Part shown: positions 32,412 through 41,415 of the stretch, piece after piece
How positions within the stretch are numbered: the stretch's first letter is position 1
How the letters are laid out: every line of letters starts with the position of its first letter
Assembly: GCF_000275865.1 (NCBI RefSeq)
Contig: NZ_CM001555.1
Span: 680,827-744,826 of the forward strand
DNA: 64,000 nucleotides
Reading direction: 5' to 3'
Origin: Methanofollis liminatans DSM 4140
Lineage (GTDB): Archaea > Halobacteriota > Methanomicrobia > Methanomicrobiales > Methanofollaceae
Made by a program: the position numbers and the translations under genes
Notes under the pieces: model-generated
What the model saw: only the letters and a program-made list of their open reading frames with translations
The model's database searches: none
Told to the model about the DNA's origin: nothing

Positions 32412-33137
32412 TTACCGCCTTGCGATGGTGATATAGCCCGAATGCCCGACCCGGGTCGAGGGGCGGGTGCCGCGGCTCCCCCGCGTCATCTCCCGCTCCA
32501 TGCATTCGTAGGTGTGCACCTCGGAAAAGAGGTTTGCGGCCGCGTCGTAGGCGGCCGACATCTGCTCGATGAAGGGCGTGTAGCAGGCGAGGTAGCCGCC
32601 CGGCCTGACAAGCCGGTAGGCGTGGGCGATATGCTCCTCCCGCACCCCGAGGTCGAGGTGGACGACATCGTACTCCCCGTCGGCCTCGAGGACGTCGCAG
32701 GCCCGCACCTCGACGTTCTCGAGCCCGGCGTCCCTGATGTTCTTCTCGGCCTTCTTCGCAAACTCCGGGCGGACCTCGCAGGTGACCACCTGGCGGGCGA
32801 TGCCGCCGAAGTAGATCGCCGCAATCCCGCTGCCGGTGCCGGCGTCGAGGACATCGTCGTTCCGGTTCATGCCGGTGTAGGCGATGACCATGCCGATGTC
32901 CTTCGGGAGCATGGGGGCGCCGGTCCTGGAGGCATGCGCAAAAAAGTCGGTCGCACGGGGGCGGCGGACCACGAACTCCTTCCCCAGGTGGGTGGCGATG
33001 ATACCGCCGTAGTCCATGCCGATGAGGCTGGCGAGGTCGAGCATGCCGAGGTCGGTGGAGAGGGTGCCCTCCCCGGCGCGGACATAATATTCTCTCGTCC
33101 CGAGGACGAGGACCAGGCGCTCTCCCTCCTCGATCAT
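32412..33137 (-). CDS. trmI: tRNA (adenine58-N1)-methyltransferase TrmI-like
   Basis: The 241-residue protein has an N-terminal beta domain, then a Rossmann methyltransferase: VLDAGTGSGIAAIYFG (AdoMet), TCEVRPEFAKKAEKNI and VVHLDLGV. The family methylates A58, and in some archaea A57 and A58, in the T loop of tRNA. The segment PKDIGMVIAYTGMNRNDDV is typical of TrmI. It overlaps the NAC gene by 4 bp. Confidence 0.92.
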   Translation of the reverse strand: MIEEGERLVLVLGTREYYVRAGEGTLSTDLGMLDLASLIGMDYGGIIATHLGKEFVVRRPRATDFFAHASRTGAPMLPKDIGMVIAYTGMNRNDDVLDAGTGSGIAAIYFGGIARQVVTCEVRPEFAKKAEKNIRDAGLENVEVRACDVLEADGEYDVVHLDLGVREEHIAHAYRLVRPGGYLACYTPFIEQMSAAYDAAANLFSEVHTYECMEREMTRGSRGTRPSTRVGHSGYITIARR

Positions 33138-33478
33138 GCAGCGGTCAGACGCAGGATCGCCTCGGCAATGTCGCCGCCGGTGGCCTTCAGCGCCCCCCGT
33201 GCGGCGTCTGCCGATGCGCCGGTCTGCTCCATCACGAGCCTGACGTCGTCTTCAGGGATCTCGATGGCGGCGGGCTCGAACCGCGCCTCGCCGGTGATCT
33301 GGTAGGTGGTGACCCCCTGCATGATGGTGGCGACGACCTCGGCCCCGTCGAAGACGTAATTGCCTGAGCCGGTCTCGATGACGATCCGGCGGACGTCCTC
33401 GATCGTCTCCATCTCCATGCCGAGCTGCTTCATCATCTGCTTCATCTTTTTCGGGTTGATTTTACCGCCTGGAAACAC
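33134..33478 (-). CDS. nac: Nascent polypeptide-associated complex protein
   Basis: The 114-residue archaeal NAC (alpha type) begins MFPGGKINPKKMKQMMKQLGM. Its NAC beta-barrel includes VETIEDV-like VRRIVIETGSGNYVFDGAEV and ends in a UBA domain (VRLVMEQTGASADAARGALKATGGDIAEAIL). It binds nascent chains at the ribosome exit. It is flanked by the PUA gene (2 bp gap) and trmI in a run of RNA-related genes. Confidence 0.95.
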   Translation of the reverse strand: MFPGGKINPKKMKQMMKQLGMEMETIEDVRRIVIETGSGNYVFDGAEVVATIMQGVTTYQITGEARFEPAAIEIPEDDVRLVMEQTGASADAARGALKATGGDIAEAILRLTAA

Positions 33479-33480
33479 GC

Positions 33481-33957
33481 TTACTTTCCTCCTTTTCTAA
33501 CATTTACCGCTACTCCGTAATTAAATGCCAGCATTTCCGCACCCGAGAGCACGGCCTCGCCGGTGGCGATCACCTCGTCGCCGTCCCTGACCAGGATCAC
33601 CTCGTCGCCCGGCCTGATCTCGGGGTCGGCGGCGGCGATATGCTTTGCAAAGGCGTTCTTGCCCTGGGCGATATACTCTGCGACTTCCTCAGCGATCCTG
33701 ACCCGGTAGGCCGGGGCCGGCATCGCAGCCGCAAGGCGGCGGGCGCCCTCGATCCCGAGGGTGAAGCGCCCGTCCTGGGCCCGCAGGGTGACGATCCGCT
33801 CCTCGCCGATCATCACCTGACGGACGCGGCGGGTTTTGGAGCGCACGTACCTGCAGCCCGGCGGGAAGAGGGCTGCGCCCGCTCCCCTGCCGAACTGGAA
33901 GTCAGCGATTGCCCTGACCTGCCGCTCCGCGCTGTCTTTTGATGCTCCTGTCAACAC
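33481..33957 (-). CDS. PUA-domain RNA-binding protein
   Basis: The protein ends in a PUA domain (about the last 80 residues: RVRIAEEVAEYIAQGKNAFAKHI, RPGDEVILVRDGDEVIATGEAVLS). A start segment, ADFQFGRGAGAALFPPG, is typical of archaeal PUA proteins related to archaeosine transglycosylase. The start is unclear. GTG 33957 or TTG 33954 lie inside the end of the DHH gene, and an earlier in-frame ATG at 34014 overlaps it by 113 bp. From 33957 the product is 158 residues. It probably helps tRNA or rRNA modification or translation. Confidence 0.8.
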   Translation of the reverse strand: MLTGASKDSAERQVRAIADFQFGRGAGAALFPPGCRYVRSKTRRVRQVMIGEERIVTLRAQDGRFTLGIEGARRLAAAMPAPAYRVRIAEEVAEYIAQGKNAFAKHIAAADPEIRPGDEVILVRDGDEVIATGEAVLSGAEMLAFNYGVAVNVRKGGK

Positions 33958-35296
33958 GCTGAACAAACTCCTCTTCTGCTGTTTTTGGAATATATGCTCC
34001 GGCTGCGACGGCATGGCCGCCTGCCGCGCCGCCGAAGGAGCCTGAGGCCTCGATGAGCGCCTCCTGGAGATCGATGCCGCTGCCGACCATCCGTTCGGTC
34101 GCCCGCATCGAGACCTTGGTAAGGTCGGGATCGTCGGGGAGCGTGCACATCACCAGGATCGGTTTTTCCCGGTTGAGCCTTGACAGGGCCATCCCGGCCC
34201 CGATGCCGACGATCGTGTCGGGGAACCTATCGCCGACATGGATGTACTGGACGGCGTCGAGCTCGGTCACCCCGGTCTCCAGGATATGGTTCAGGAGTTC
34301 CCTGATCACCGCCCGGTGGTGGGTGAGCATGTGCCCGGCCTCGCGCACAGCCTCGCCCCGGTCGCCGGCGCAGATGGCGCTCCCGACCTCGGGGCGCGCC
34401 CAGCGCCCGCAGGCGTTGAGCAGGGTCGAATACTCGGCGGCGTTGCGCAGCGCCGTCTTCTCGGTCTCGTCCGGGAAGAGATAGACCTCGGCGCAGAGCC
34501 GGTCGGCCCGGCCGCCGTGGGCGACCACCTGCTCGGCAAGGGCCGAGGCGATCGCCTGCCGCTCCTCCCCTGAAAGGTCTTCCCAGACCCGCCACTGCCC
34601 TTTGCGCGTCCGTTCGGGGATGCCGAGGCGGGCGAGCAGCCGGCGGGTGCCGGGCAGGCTGTTCGTGATCCCCTCGATAAAGGGGTCGTCGCTGTAGGCG
34701 AGGCAGTTTGCAAGAGGCCGCGTCGAGATGCCGTAGCAGTTGAGGTCCTTTCTCGCCTCGACGTTCCCGTACTCGAGCCCGTCGTCGACGATCTGCCGCG
34801 CCGGCCCGACGAGCCCGCAGTCCTCCCGCGCCATCATGTCGCCGACGTTCCCGATCACGGCGAGCTTTGCAAGGTCCCGGTTGTCGGCGTCGATCGCCTG
34901 CGCCACCAGGTATGCGGCGCCGGCGGCGGAGAACTTCGCGTGGCCGTACGGCAGGGCGTTGACCTGCAGGTACGGGGTCTCCACGTCCTGCGTGACATGG
35001 TGGTCGACGATCACCACGCGGTCATCTTTCAGCCCGTGCGCCTCCAGGAGGTTCTGCTGCCCGGCGCCGAGATCGGCGAAGACCTTGAGGGTGTCGTCCT
35101 GCGGGACGCGGTGCATCATCAGGGGCTCGAGCTGCCGCACGAAGACCGGCACCGCCTCGATCCCGGCGCGCGTGATCGCCTGCATCAGGATGGAGAGGCT
35201 GGTGATCCCGTCGGCGTCGATATGCGAGATGACCGTCACCCGTTCGGCCTCGCAGATGCGCCCGGCCGCCGCCCTGACGTCGCCCTCAAGACTCAT
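33902..35296 (-). CDS. DHH-family phosphoesterase/exonuclease (RecJ-like, GAN type)
   Basis: The 464-residue protein has the DHH motifs ISHIDADGITS, FADLGAGQ and VIVDHHVTQ, then a DHHA1 domain with GSFGGAAGGHAVAAGAYI. It resembles archaeal RecJ-like proteins that act with GINS and the CMG helicase or degrade RNA and ssDNA. It opens the run PUA, NAC, TrmI, PyrB, PyrI and diverges from nnr by 82 bp. Which of the several archaeal RecJ homologues it is cannot be told from sequence alone. Confidence 0.9.
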   Translation of the reverse strand: MSLEGDVRAAAGRICEAERVTVISHIDADGITSLSILMQAITRAGIEAVPVFVRQLEPLMMHRVPQDDTLKVFADLGAGQQNLLEAHGLKDDRVVIVDHHVTQDVETPYLQVNALPYGHAKFSAAGAAYLVAQAIDADNRDLAKLAVIGNVGDMMAREDCGLVGPARQIVDDGLEYGNVEARKDLNCYGISTRPLANCLAYSDDPFIEGITNSLPGTRRLLARLGIPERTRKGQWRVWEDLSGEERQAIASALAEQVVAHGGRADRLCAEVYLFPDETEKTALRNAAEYSTLLNACGRWARPEVGSAICAGDRGEAVREAGHMLTHHRAVIRELLNHILETGVTELDAVQYIHVGDRFPDTIVGIGAGMALSRLNREKPILVMCTLPDDPDLTKVSMRATERMVGSGIDLQEALIEASGSFGGAAGGHAVAAGAYIPKTAEEEFVQRVDRSIKRQRGAAGQGNR

Positions 35297-35378
35297 TCCC
35301 TTTCAGGTCGGCACCTGATCTGATATAACCGACCCATCGGTCAAAAACTATCTATCGCTCTGATGCATAGGTGCGGAT

Positions 35379-36785
35379 ATGCAGGATCTTCTCTCCCCGG
35401 ACCTGGTGGAACTCGCCGCCTTCTGCGAGGCCGGCGTCATCTCCCCTGAGCGGATGCGCGCCGTGGACCAAAACGCCATCGCCCTCGGCATCCCGGGCAT
35501 CCGGCTGATGGAGGCGGCCGGTCTCGCCCTTGCCTGTGCGGTGCGGGAGTCCGCCCCCGAACGGGTGCTCGTCCTCTGCGGCCGCGGGAACAACGGCGGG
35601 GACGGCCTGGTCGCCGCCCGCCATCTCCAGGACCTGACGGTCGACGTCGTCGTCCCGGCGTGCGGCTCTGCCACCCCTGAGTTCCTCGCCCAGATGGCGG
35701 CCCTGCACCACTGCGCCGTCGCCGTCCACGAGGTGGCGGTGCCGGCCGGGGTGGAGGCGCTCGCCCCCCTCTTCGAGCGGGCCGACGCCATCGTCGACGC
35801 CATGCTCGGCACCGGGGTCCATGGCGCGCCCAGGGACCCCCTCGCCGCGATGATCGGGCTCGCGAACAGGAGCGCCGCCCGGATCGTCGCCGCCGACGTC
35901 CCGACGCCCGGGACCAGATCCGACCTCGTCCTTGCCTTCCACCGTCCCAAGGCGCCCGGGGTGCGGGCGGCCGGGATCGGGATCCCCCTCGCCGCCGAGG
36001 TCTTTGCCGGGCCGGGCGACCTCCTCTGCCTGCGGCCGAAATCGCCCGGAGCGCACAAGGGGGCGGGCGGCGAGGTGCTCGTCGTCGGCGGCGGGCCGTA
36101 CCAGGGTGCGCCGTTCCTTGCCGGGATGGCGGCGCTGCGGGCCGGGGCCGACCTCGTCAGGGTCGCCTCGCCGGCGTACGTCCCCTGCCCCGACCTGATC
36201 CACGTCCCGCTCGCCGGGGCCGTCGTGGGCGAGGAGCACCTGGAGGTCCTCATTCCCATGGCCGAACGGGCCGACGTCGTCCTCTGCGGCAACGGTCTCG
36301 GGACCCGGAGCCATGCGGTGGTGGAGGCGCTCGCCCGGGTGGCGCCCCGCCTCGTCCTCGATGCCGACGCCCTCCGCATCCCCCTCCCAGCCGGGGCGGC
36401 GACGATCTACACCCCTCATGCCGCCGAGTTTGTCCGGATGACCGGCCGCTCCCTCGCCGGCGGTCTTGCTGAACGCGCCCGCACCGTGCGCGACGCTGTC
36501 CCCGCGGGGGCGGCCGTCCTCCTCAAGGGCGCGACCGACATCGTCTCGGACGGGGAGCGGGTCAGGTTCAACCGCACCGGCTGCCCCGCGATGACCGTCG
36601 GCGGCACCGGCGACGTCCTCGCCGGGGTGGCCGCCGCCCTCTTCTGCAGGCTTTCCGCCTTCGATGCGGCGTGTGCCGCGGCGTACGCGAACGGCCGCGC
36701 CGGCGAGGCGGCGGCGGCAGGAAGGGACGCCGGGATGACCGCAACAGAGATGCTCCCCCATATCCCAGAAGTACTCTATGGTTGA
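35379..36785 (+). CDS. nnr: Bifunctional NAD(P)H-hydrate epimerase/ADP-dependent dehydratase
   Basis: The 468-residue fusion repairs damaged NAD(P)H. The N-terminal epimerase half (1-210) has GIPGIRLMEAAGLALA and CGRGNNGGDGLVAARHL. The C-terminal dehydratase half (about 225-468) has KGAGGEVLVVGGGPYQGAP, TPHAAEF and GGTGDVLAGVAAALF with the catalytic Asp. It overlaps moaC by 8 bp. Length and order are standard. Confidence 0.95.
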   Translation: MQDLLSPDLVELAAFCEAGVISPERMRAVDQNAIALGIPGIRLMEAAGLALACAVRESAPERVLVLCGRGNNGGDGLVAARHLQDLTVDVVVPACGSATPEFLAQMAALHHCAVAVHEVAVPAGVEALAPLFERADAIVDAMLGTGVHGAPRDPLAAMIGLANRSAARIVAADVPTPGTRSDLVLAFHRPKAPGVRAAGIGIPLAAEVFAGPGDLLCLRPKSPGAHKGAGGEVLVVGGGPYQGAPFLAGMAALRAGADLVRVASPAYVPCPDLIHVPLAGAVVGEEHLEVLIPMAERADVVLCGNGLGTRSHAVVEALARVAPRLVLDADALRIPLPAGAATIYTPHAAEFVRMTGRSLAGGLAERARTVRDAVPAGAAVLLKGATDIVSDGERVRFNRTGCPAMTVGGTGDVLAGVAAALFCRLSAFDAACAAAYANGRAGEAAAAGRDAGMTATEMLPHIPEVLYG

Positions 36786-37248
36786 GTTCACCCATATCGC
36801 CGACGACCGCGCTCGCATGGTCGACGTCTCGGCAAAGCCCGATGTCGTCAGGGAAGCGGTCGCCGCCGGCAGGATTTATCTGCGGCCCGAGACCCTGGAG
36901 GCGATCCGGTCCGGGACGACGATCAAGGGGAACGTCCTGGCCACCGCCCGCGTCGCCGCCACCCTCGCGGTGAAGGACACTCCTAGGATCATCCCGATGT
37001 GCCATCCCCTCGCCCTGGGCGGGGTGGAGGTGGAGTTCGACGAGGCCGAGGGCGCCATCGAGGCCGTGGTCCGCGTCCGCTCGTACGGCAAGACCGGGGT
37101 CGAGATGGAGGCCCTGACCGGCGTCTCTGCGGCGCTCCTCACCGTCTGGGACATGGTGAAGTCGGCTGAGAAGGATGCGGACGGTCAGTACCCGCACACC
37201 CGCATCGAGGGCATCCGCGTGATCGAGAAACGGAAGGGCGCGCTCTGA
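36778..37248 (+). CDS. moaC: Cyclic pyranopterin monophosphate synthase
   Basis: The 156-residue MoaC has the signature MCHPLALGGVEVEF and the catalytic region ALLTVWDMVKSAEKDADGQYP. It converts the GTP-derived 3',8-cyclo intermediate to cPMP in molybdopterin synthesis, needed for tungsten or molybdenum enzymes such as formylmethanofuran dehydrogenase. It is translationally coupled to nnr. MoaA is not in the window. Confidence 0.96.
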   Translation: MVEFTHIADDRARMVDVSAKPDVVREAVAAGRIYLRPETLEAIRSGTTIKGNVLATARVAATLAVKDTPRIIPMCHPLALGGVEVEFDEAEGAIEAVVRVRSYGKTGVEMEALTGVSAALLTVWDMVKSAEKDADGQYPHTRIEGIRVIEKRKGAL

Positions 37249-37353
37249 CCGAGCGATTAATATCTCTCTGGAACATACCAATACAGACCTGCGGGATCAG
37301 TCCCGTGAAGGAATGTGGCGCGAAACCAGCGCTGAACCTGAAGGTGATTATCA

Positions 37354-37944
37354 ATGGCAAAGTCAATGTATGCCTACGTTCGCGAGGCATGGAGAAACCC
37401 GGCTGAAACCGGGGTCAAGTCCCTCCTCTGGGAGCGGATGCAGGTATGGCGGCGCGAAGGCTCGGTTGTCCGCCTCGACCGCCCGACCCGTATCGACCGT
37501 GCGCACACCCTCGGCTACAAGGCGAAGCAGGGCGTCATCGTCGTGCGGGCCAGCGTCCGCCGCGGCGGTCGCAGGAAGTCCAGATACGTGCGCGGTCGCA
37601 GGACCGCACGGATGGGCATGCGCCGGATCACCGCCGGCAAGAGCATCCAGCGGATCGCCGAGGAGCGCGCCTCGAAGAAGTACCCGAACATGGAAGTGCT
37701 CAACTCCTACTGGGTCGGTCAGGACGGCCGTCACAAGTGGTACGAGGTCATCCTGGTCGACGGCAGCCACCCTTCGGTGATGAGCGACCCCCAGCTCTCC
37801 TGGATCGGCAACGCCAACCAGCGCGGCCGGGCCGAGCGCGGCAAGACGATGGCCGGTCGCAAGGGTCGCGGTCAGCGGCACAAGGGCATCGGCACCGAGA
37901 AGACCCGCCCGAGCATCCGCTCGAACGCGAACCGCGGAAAGTAA
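37354..37944 (+). CDS. rpl15e: Ribosomal protein L15e
   Basis: The 196-residue basic protein begins [16 protein letters not shown] and carries [14 protein letters not shown]-like and [27 protein letters not shown] segments that identify eL15. It starts the run of RNA-processing and ribosome genes that continues with rnp3. Many Arg and Lys residues near the C-terminus ([19 protein letters not shown]) contact 23S rRNA. Confidence 0.97.
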   Translation: MAKSMYAYVREAWRNPAETGVKSLLWERMQVWRREGSVVRLDRPTRIDRAHTLGYKAKQGVIVVRASVRRGGRRKSRYVRGRRTARMGMRRITAGKSIQRIAEERASKKYPNMEVLNSYWVGQDGRHKWYEVILVDGSHPSVMSDPQLSWIGNANQRGRAERGKTMAGRKGRGQRHKGIGTEKTRPSIRSNANRGK

Positions 37945-37974
37945 CCATCTCCCCATTTTTTCCGGAGTGCACCG

Positions 37975-38610
37975 ATGGCGTATGCTGATGCCTGTGTGCA
38001 TCCCTATCCTGCCGGCGATACCTCGCTTCCACGCATGGCCCTGGAGGCGCGGGAACTCGGGTTTGCGACGATCGTCTCGACCGGAGGGGCTGGAGAGTTT
38101 TTCGGCGTCCGTGCTGTGCAGGGTGTCGTGATCGGCGCCCGGACGTTCAAGGACGTGGTGAAGGCGGTGCGGCGGGCGCCTGAGGCCGCCCTGGTGGCGG
38201 TGTGCGCGGGCGACGAGAGTTTCACCCGTTCGGCCGTCTCCCTGGGGGGGGTGCACATCTTGAAGGGGGTCCATCAGGGGCCGAAGAACGCCTTCGACCA
38301 TGTGGCGGCCAGGACGGCCGGCGAGCGCGGCGTTGCCGTGGAAATCGATCTCGCCCCTATCGTCGCCCTGCGGGGCCGCGACCGGCAGCGGGTGCTCGCC
38401 TGTTATGCCGACGTCCTCTTTCTCCACCGCCGCTACGGCTTTCCCCTCTGCATCGCGAGCAATGCCCGCTCGGTCCTCGACCAGCGGAGCGTCCGCGAGG
38501 CCATCGGGCTCTGCTCGCTCTTTGGTATGGATGGGGACGAGGCCGGGGCCGCCCTCTCCTCGGTGGAGGGGCTGCTCAACAGGCCCGAGACGGTCAGGGT
38601 GGTCGAGTGA
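37975..38610 (+). CDS. rnp3: RNase P protein component 3 (Rpp30)
   Basis: The 211-residue TIM-barrel protein of the Rpp30/PHP-like family has AYADACVHPYP at the start, EARELGFATIVSTG and ASNARSVLDQRSVREAIGLCSLFGMD near the end. It pairs with Rnp2 (next gene, GTGA overlap at 38607) in the archaeal RNase P that trims tRNA 5' leaders. The length is in the usual range. Confidence 0.93.
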   Translation: MAYADACVHPYPAGDTSLPRMALEARELGFATIVSTGGAGEFFGVRAVQGVVIGARTFKDVVKAVRRAPEAALVAVCAGDESFTRSAVSLGGVHILKGVHQGPKNAFDHVAARTAGERGVAVEIDLAPIVALRGRDRQRVLACYADVLFLHRRYGFPLCIASNARSVLDQRSVREAIGLCSLFGMDGDEAGAALSSVEGLLNRPETVRVVE

Positions 38611-39089
38611 GGCCCAGACCCAAGGCCCTGCGGCAGAAGAGGCGTTACCTTCTCGTCAGGGTGCTGCCCCCATGGCAGGAGATCGAGCAGAAGGCCCTGT
38701 ACCTCGCGGTCTCCGGGGCGGTGACCTCTCTCTTCGGCGATGCCCACGCGGCCGAGATCCAGCCCGCCGTCGTCTTTTCTGATCGGGGGTGCGCGATCCT
38801 CCGGTGCCGGCGGGGGTGCGAGGGCGACCTTTCTGTGGCCTGCGCCACCGTCACCGCCGCGGGCGATCTCCGGGTCGCATTGCGGACCGTCGCCGTTTCA
38901 GGGACGATCGCCGCGCTCAAAGGGCGGATGGACGGGTGGATCCATGCCCTGCCGCCCGAGCAGGCGCTGTACGGTGAAAAGGAGGTTCGCTCCTTTCGGT
39001 ACGGGCGGCATAAGGTTGATGTACTACAAGAAGGTATTAAAAAACAGAGCATAGTCTTTTTGACAGATTGTGAACGTGAGGAGATCTAA
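38607..39089 (+). CDS. rnp2: RNase P protein component 2 (Pop5/Rpp14)
   Basis: The start is a GTG that overlaps the stop of rnp3, giving 160 residues. A 296-residue frame reaching back to 38202 is only antisense-phase read-through of rnp3. The protein begins MRPRPKALRQKRRYLLVRVLP, shows the Pop5 fold (ALYLAVSGAVTSLFGDAHAAEI, RCRRGCEGDLSVACATV) and ends with a proteasome-adjacent acidic tail. Its stop shares a base with the psmA ATG. Confidence 0.92.
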   Translation: MRPRPKALRQKRRYLLVRVLPPWQEIEQKALYLAVSGAVTSLFGDAHAAEIQPAVVFSDRGCAILRCRRGCEGDLSVACATVTAAGDLRVALRTVAVSGTIAALKGRMDGWIHALPPEQALYGEKEVRSFRYGRHKVDVLQEGIKKQSIVFLTDCEREEI

Positions 39090-39835
39090 TGCAACCACAA
39101 TATCAGATGGGATATGACCGGGCGATCACGGTCTTCAGCCCGGACGGGCGCCTGTACCAGGTCGAGTACGCACGGGAAGCGGTGAAGAGGGGGACGACCG
39201 CCGTCGGGATCAAGTGCAGCGAAGGGGTGATCCTCCTCGTCGACAAGCGCGTATCGTCGCGCCTCCTTGAACCTGCTTCTATCGAGAAGATCTACCAGAT
39301 CGACGAGCATATCGGCGTCGCCTCATCGGGGCTCGTCGGTGACGCCCGCCTCCTTGTGGACCGTGCACGGGTCGAGGCCCAGATCAACCGGGTCTCGTAC
39401 GACGAGCCGATCGAGGTGGAGAGCCTTGCCAAGAAGATCTGCGACCATATGCAGGTCTACACGCAGTTTGGCGGGGCCCGGCCGTACGGCACCGCCCTCC
39501 TGATCGCAGGCATCTATGAGGGCGAGGCCCGCCTCTTCGAGACCGATCCGTCGGGCACGCTCCTCGAGTACAAGGCGACCGGGATCGGCATCGGCCGGCC
39601 GGCCGTGATGAAGATCTTCGAGGAGGAGTACCGCTACGAGATGACGATCCCCGAGGCGATCCATCTCGGCCTGCGTGCCCTGCACGCGGCGACCGAAGGG
39701 AAATTCGATGTCCAGACCGTCGAGATCGGCGTCATCGAGATGAAAAACCCGATCTTCCGCAAGATGGAGGCCGACGAAGTGAAGTCTTTCGTCGACAAGG
39801 TCGAATTCGAGACGCCTGAAGGCGAAAAGGAGTGA
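39089..39835 (+). CDS. psmA: Proteasome alpha subunit
   Basis: The 248-residue alpha subunit has the family signature YDRAITVFSPDGRLYQVEYAREA, RGTTAVGIKC and GVASSGLVGDARLLVDRAR. It keeps an N-terminal gate helix and has no catalytic Thr, as expected. It makes the outer rings of the 20S proteasome. The beta subunit is not in the window. It is flanked by rnp2 and sdo1, the classic archaeal order. Confidence 0.98.
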   Translation: MQPQYQMGYDRAITVFSPDGRLYQVEYAREAVKRGTTAVGIKCSEGVILLVDKRVSSRLLEPASIEKIYQIDEHIGVASSGLVGDARLLVDRARVEAQINRVSYDEPIEVESLAKKICDHMQVYTQFGGARPYGTALLIAGIYEGEARLFETDPSGTLLEYKATGIGIGRPAVMKIFEEEYRYEMTIPEAIHLGLRALHAATEGKFDVQTVEIGVIEMKNPIFRKMEADEVKSFVDKVEFETPEGEKE

Positions 39836-40545
39836 TGGGTTTGATCCCGCTGGACCGGGCGGTGATGGCCCGTCTTGAGAGCCACGGCGAGCGCTTTGAG
39901 ATCGCGGTCGACCCCGAGCTTGCGATGAAAGTGCGGCAGGGCGAGGAGATCGCGATCGAGGATGTCGTTGCGGCTGACTCGGTCTTCGAGAACTTCGCCC
40001 ACGGGGAGCGGGCGTCTGAGGAGGCCCTCATGAAGGTCTTCGGGACGACCGATTTCGAGCCGGCCGCACGCCGGATCCTCGCGAAAGGCGAGATCCACCT
40101 GACGGCCGACCAGCGGCGACGGATGATCGAGGATAAGCGCCGGAAGGTGATCACCTTCATCTCCAGGCACGCGATCAACCCGCAGACCAAACTCCCGCAC
40201 CCGCCGCAGCGGATCGAGCTGGCGATGGAGGAGGCGCGGGTGAACATCGACCCCTTCAAGCACGTCGACGAACTGGTGAAGGAGACGGTGAAGGCGCTCA
40301 GGCCGATCCTGCCGATCAGGTTCGAGGAGCTTCGGCTTGCCGTGAAGATCCCGGCCGATCACGCCCCCCGCGCCTATGGCGAGATGCAGGGTGCGGCGAC
40401 GATCGAGCGGGAGGAGTGGCTGGGCGACGGTTCGTGGGTCTGCGTCTGCCGGATTCCTGCAGGTATTCAGAGCGATTTCTACGCCCTGGTCAACCGTCTC
40501 TCGAAGGGCGACGGGCAGGTAAAGATCCTTGATCAAGTATATTAA
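39835..40545 (+). CDS. sdo1: Ribosome maturation factor SBDS
   Basis: The protein of 236 residues from the ATG at 39835 (a GTG three bases earlier is also possible) has the SBDS layout: VMARLESHGERFEIAVDPE, DFEPAARRILAKGEIHLTADQRR, KVITFISRHAINPQTKLPHPPQRIE and a C-terminal ferredoxin-like domain. With EF-2 it removes aIF6 from the large subunit. In many archaea the exosome genes rrp4, rrp41 and rrp42 follow directly, but only 44 bp separate it from rpl37ae here. Confidence 0.96.
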   Translation: MGLIPLDRAVMARLESHGERFEIAVDPELAMKVRQGEEIAIEDVVAADSVFENFAHGERASEEALMKVFGTTDFEPAARRILAKGEIHLTADQRRRMIEDKRRKVITFISRHAINPQTKLPHPPQRIELAMEEARVNIDPFKHVDELVKETVKALRPILPIRFEELRLAVKIPADHAPRAYGEMQGAATIEREEWLGDGSWVCVCRIPAGIQSDFYALVNRLSKGDGQVKILDQVY

Positions 40546-40589
40546 GCGGGACGTTCAACCTAGATAAGCATAATTAGGGGTATTATATT

Positions 40590-40883
40590 ATGGCGAGGCG
40601 TAAACAGCAGAAGGCAAAAGGCAAAGTCACCGGGAGTGCGGGAAGGTTCGGGCCGAGGTACGGCAGGTTCATCCGCAAGAGAGTGCTCGAGGTGGAGAAG
40701 ATCGAGAAGGCCGCCCACACCTGCCCCCGCTGTGACCACGTGGCCGTTCGCCGCGTCGGCACCGGCATCTGGCAGTGCCGGAAGTGCGACTTCAAGTTTG
40801 CAGGCGGCGCCTATGCGCCCCAGACTCCCTCCCTCCGTGTCGCACTCAGGACCATTGAGCGTGCGATTGAGTCTCAGGAGTAA
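40590..40883 (+). CDS. rpl37ae: Ribosomal protein L37Ae
   Basis: The 97-residue eL43 has a zinc ribbon, [22 protein letters not shown], preceded by a basic N-terminus ([21 protein letters not shown]). AT-rich GGTATTATATT just upstream may act as an internal promoter. RpoP follows after 5 bp. Confidence 0.96.
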   Translation: MARRKQQKAKGKVTGSAGRFGPRYGRFIRKRVLEVEKIEKAAHTCPRCDHVAVRRVGTGIWQCRKCDFKFAGGAYAPQTPSLRVALRTIERAIESQE

Positions 40884-40888
40884 GCGGC

Positions 40889-41023
40889 GTGGCAAGTACG
40901 TACAAGTGTGCACGGTGCAAGCAGAAGGTGGAGATCGACAAGAATGTCAGGTGCCCCTACTGCGGACACCGCATCCTCTTTAAGGAAAGGGGCGCTGCGA
41001 TCAAAGAGCTGAAGGCTCGATGA
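40889..41023 (+). CDS. rpoP: DNA-directed RNA polymerase subunit P (Rpb12)
   Basis: The 44-residue protein starts at a GTG: (M)[19 protein letters not shown], then [24 protein letters not shown]. The two Cys-x2-Cys pairs and the CPYCGxRILxK signature are those of RpoP. It is part of the archaeal RNA polymerase assembly platform with D, L and N. It ends within the start of the Brix gene (ATGA overlap at 41020). Confidence 0.95.
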   Translation: MASTYKCARCKQKVEIDKNVRCPYCGHRILFKERGAAIKELKAR

Positions 41024-41415
41024 CCGTCGTCACCACCTCCAGAAAAGCAGCGGACGATTTGCGGGCGCTTGCGCGGCACCTCGCCTTTGCCACCGGCGCC
41101 CGCTATCTGGCCCGCGGAAAGACCGGATTTGCGGCTCTTTCCGACGAGGCCGTCATACTTTTTACGCGTGAGCACGGGACGATCCGTCTTGTGGTGGTGG
41201 ACGAGGGCGGAGAGGTTGCCCTCGATCGTCCGGTCCGGTTGGTGCAGATCGCCGTTCGGGAGGGTCCCATCGACCGCACCCTGCGGATCGCCGACCAATC
41301 GGTTTATGAGGTCCTGAAAAGATATTGTGATGCAGAACCGGCAGAAGCCGGGGCTCCGTCCATCGTCTTTGACGGGCAGCAGAAGAAACAGATCGTGCTG
41401 GAGCTGGCGCAGTGA
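41020..41415 (+). CDS. Brix-domain protein (archaeal Imp4-like)
   Basis: The 131-residue protein begins [22 protein letters not shown], the archaeal Brix start (TTSRKP-like). It continues with [19 protein letters not shown] and [12 protein letters not shown]. Brix proteins act in rRNA processing and ribosome assembly. Its place after rpoP and before pcc1 is the conserved order in Euryarchaeota. Confidence 0.85.
   Translation: MTVVTTSRKAADDLRALARHLAFATGARYLARGKTGFAALSDEAVILFTREHGTIRLVVVDEGGEVALDRPVRLVQIAVREGPIDRTLRIADQSVYEVLKRYCDAEPAEAGAPSIVFDGQQKKQIVLELAQ

Noticed and set aside
38202-38606. N-terminal extension of rnp2 back to 38202
   Set aside because: It lies inside rnp3 in another frame. 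The GTG overlapping the rnp3 stop gives the normal Pop5 start.
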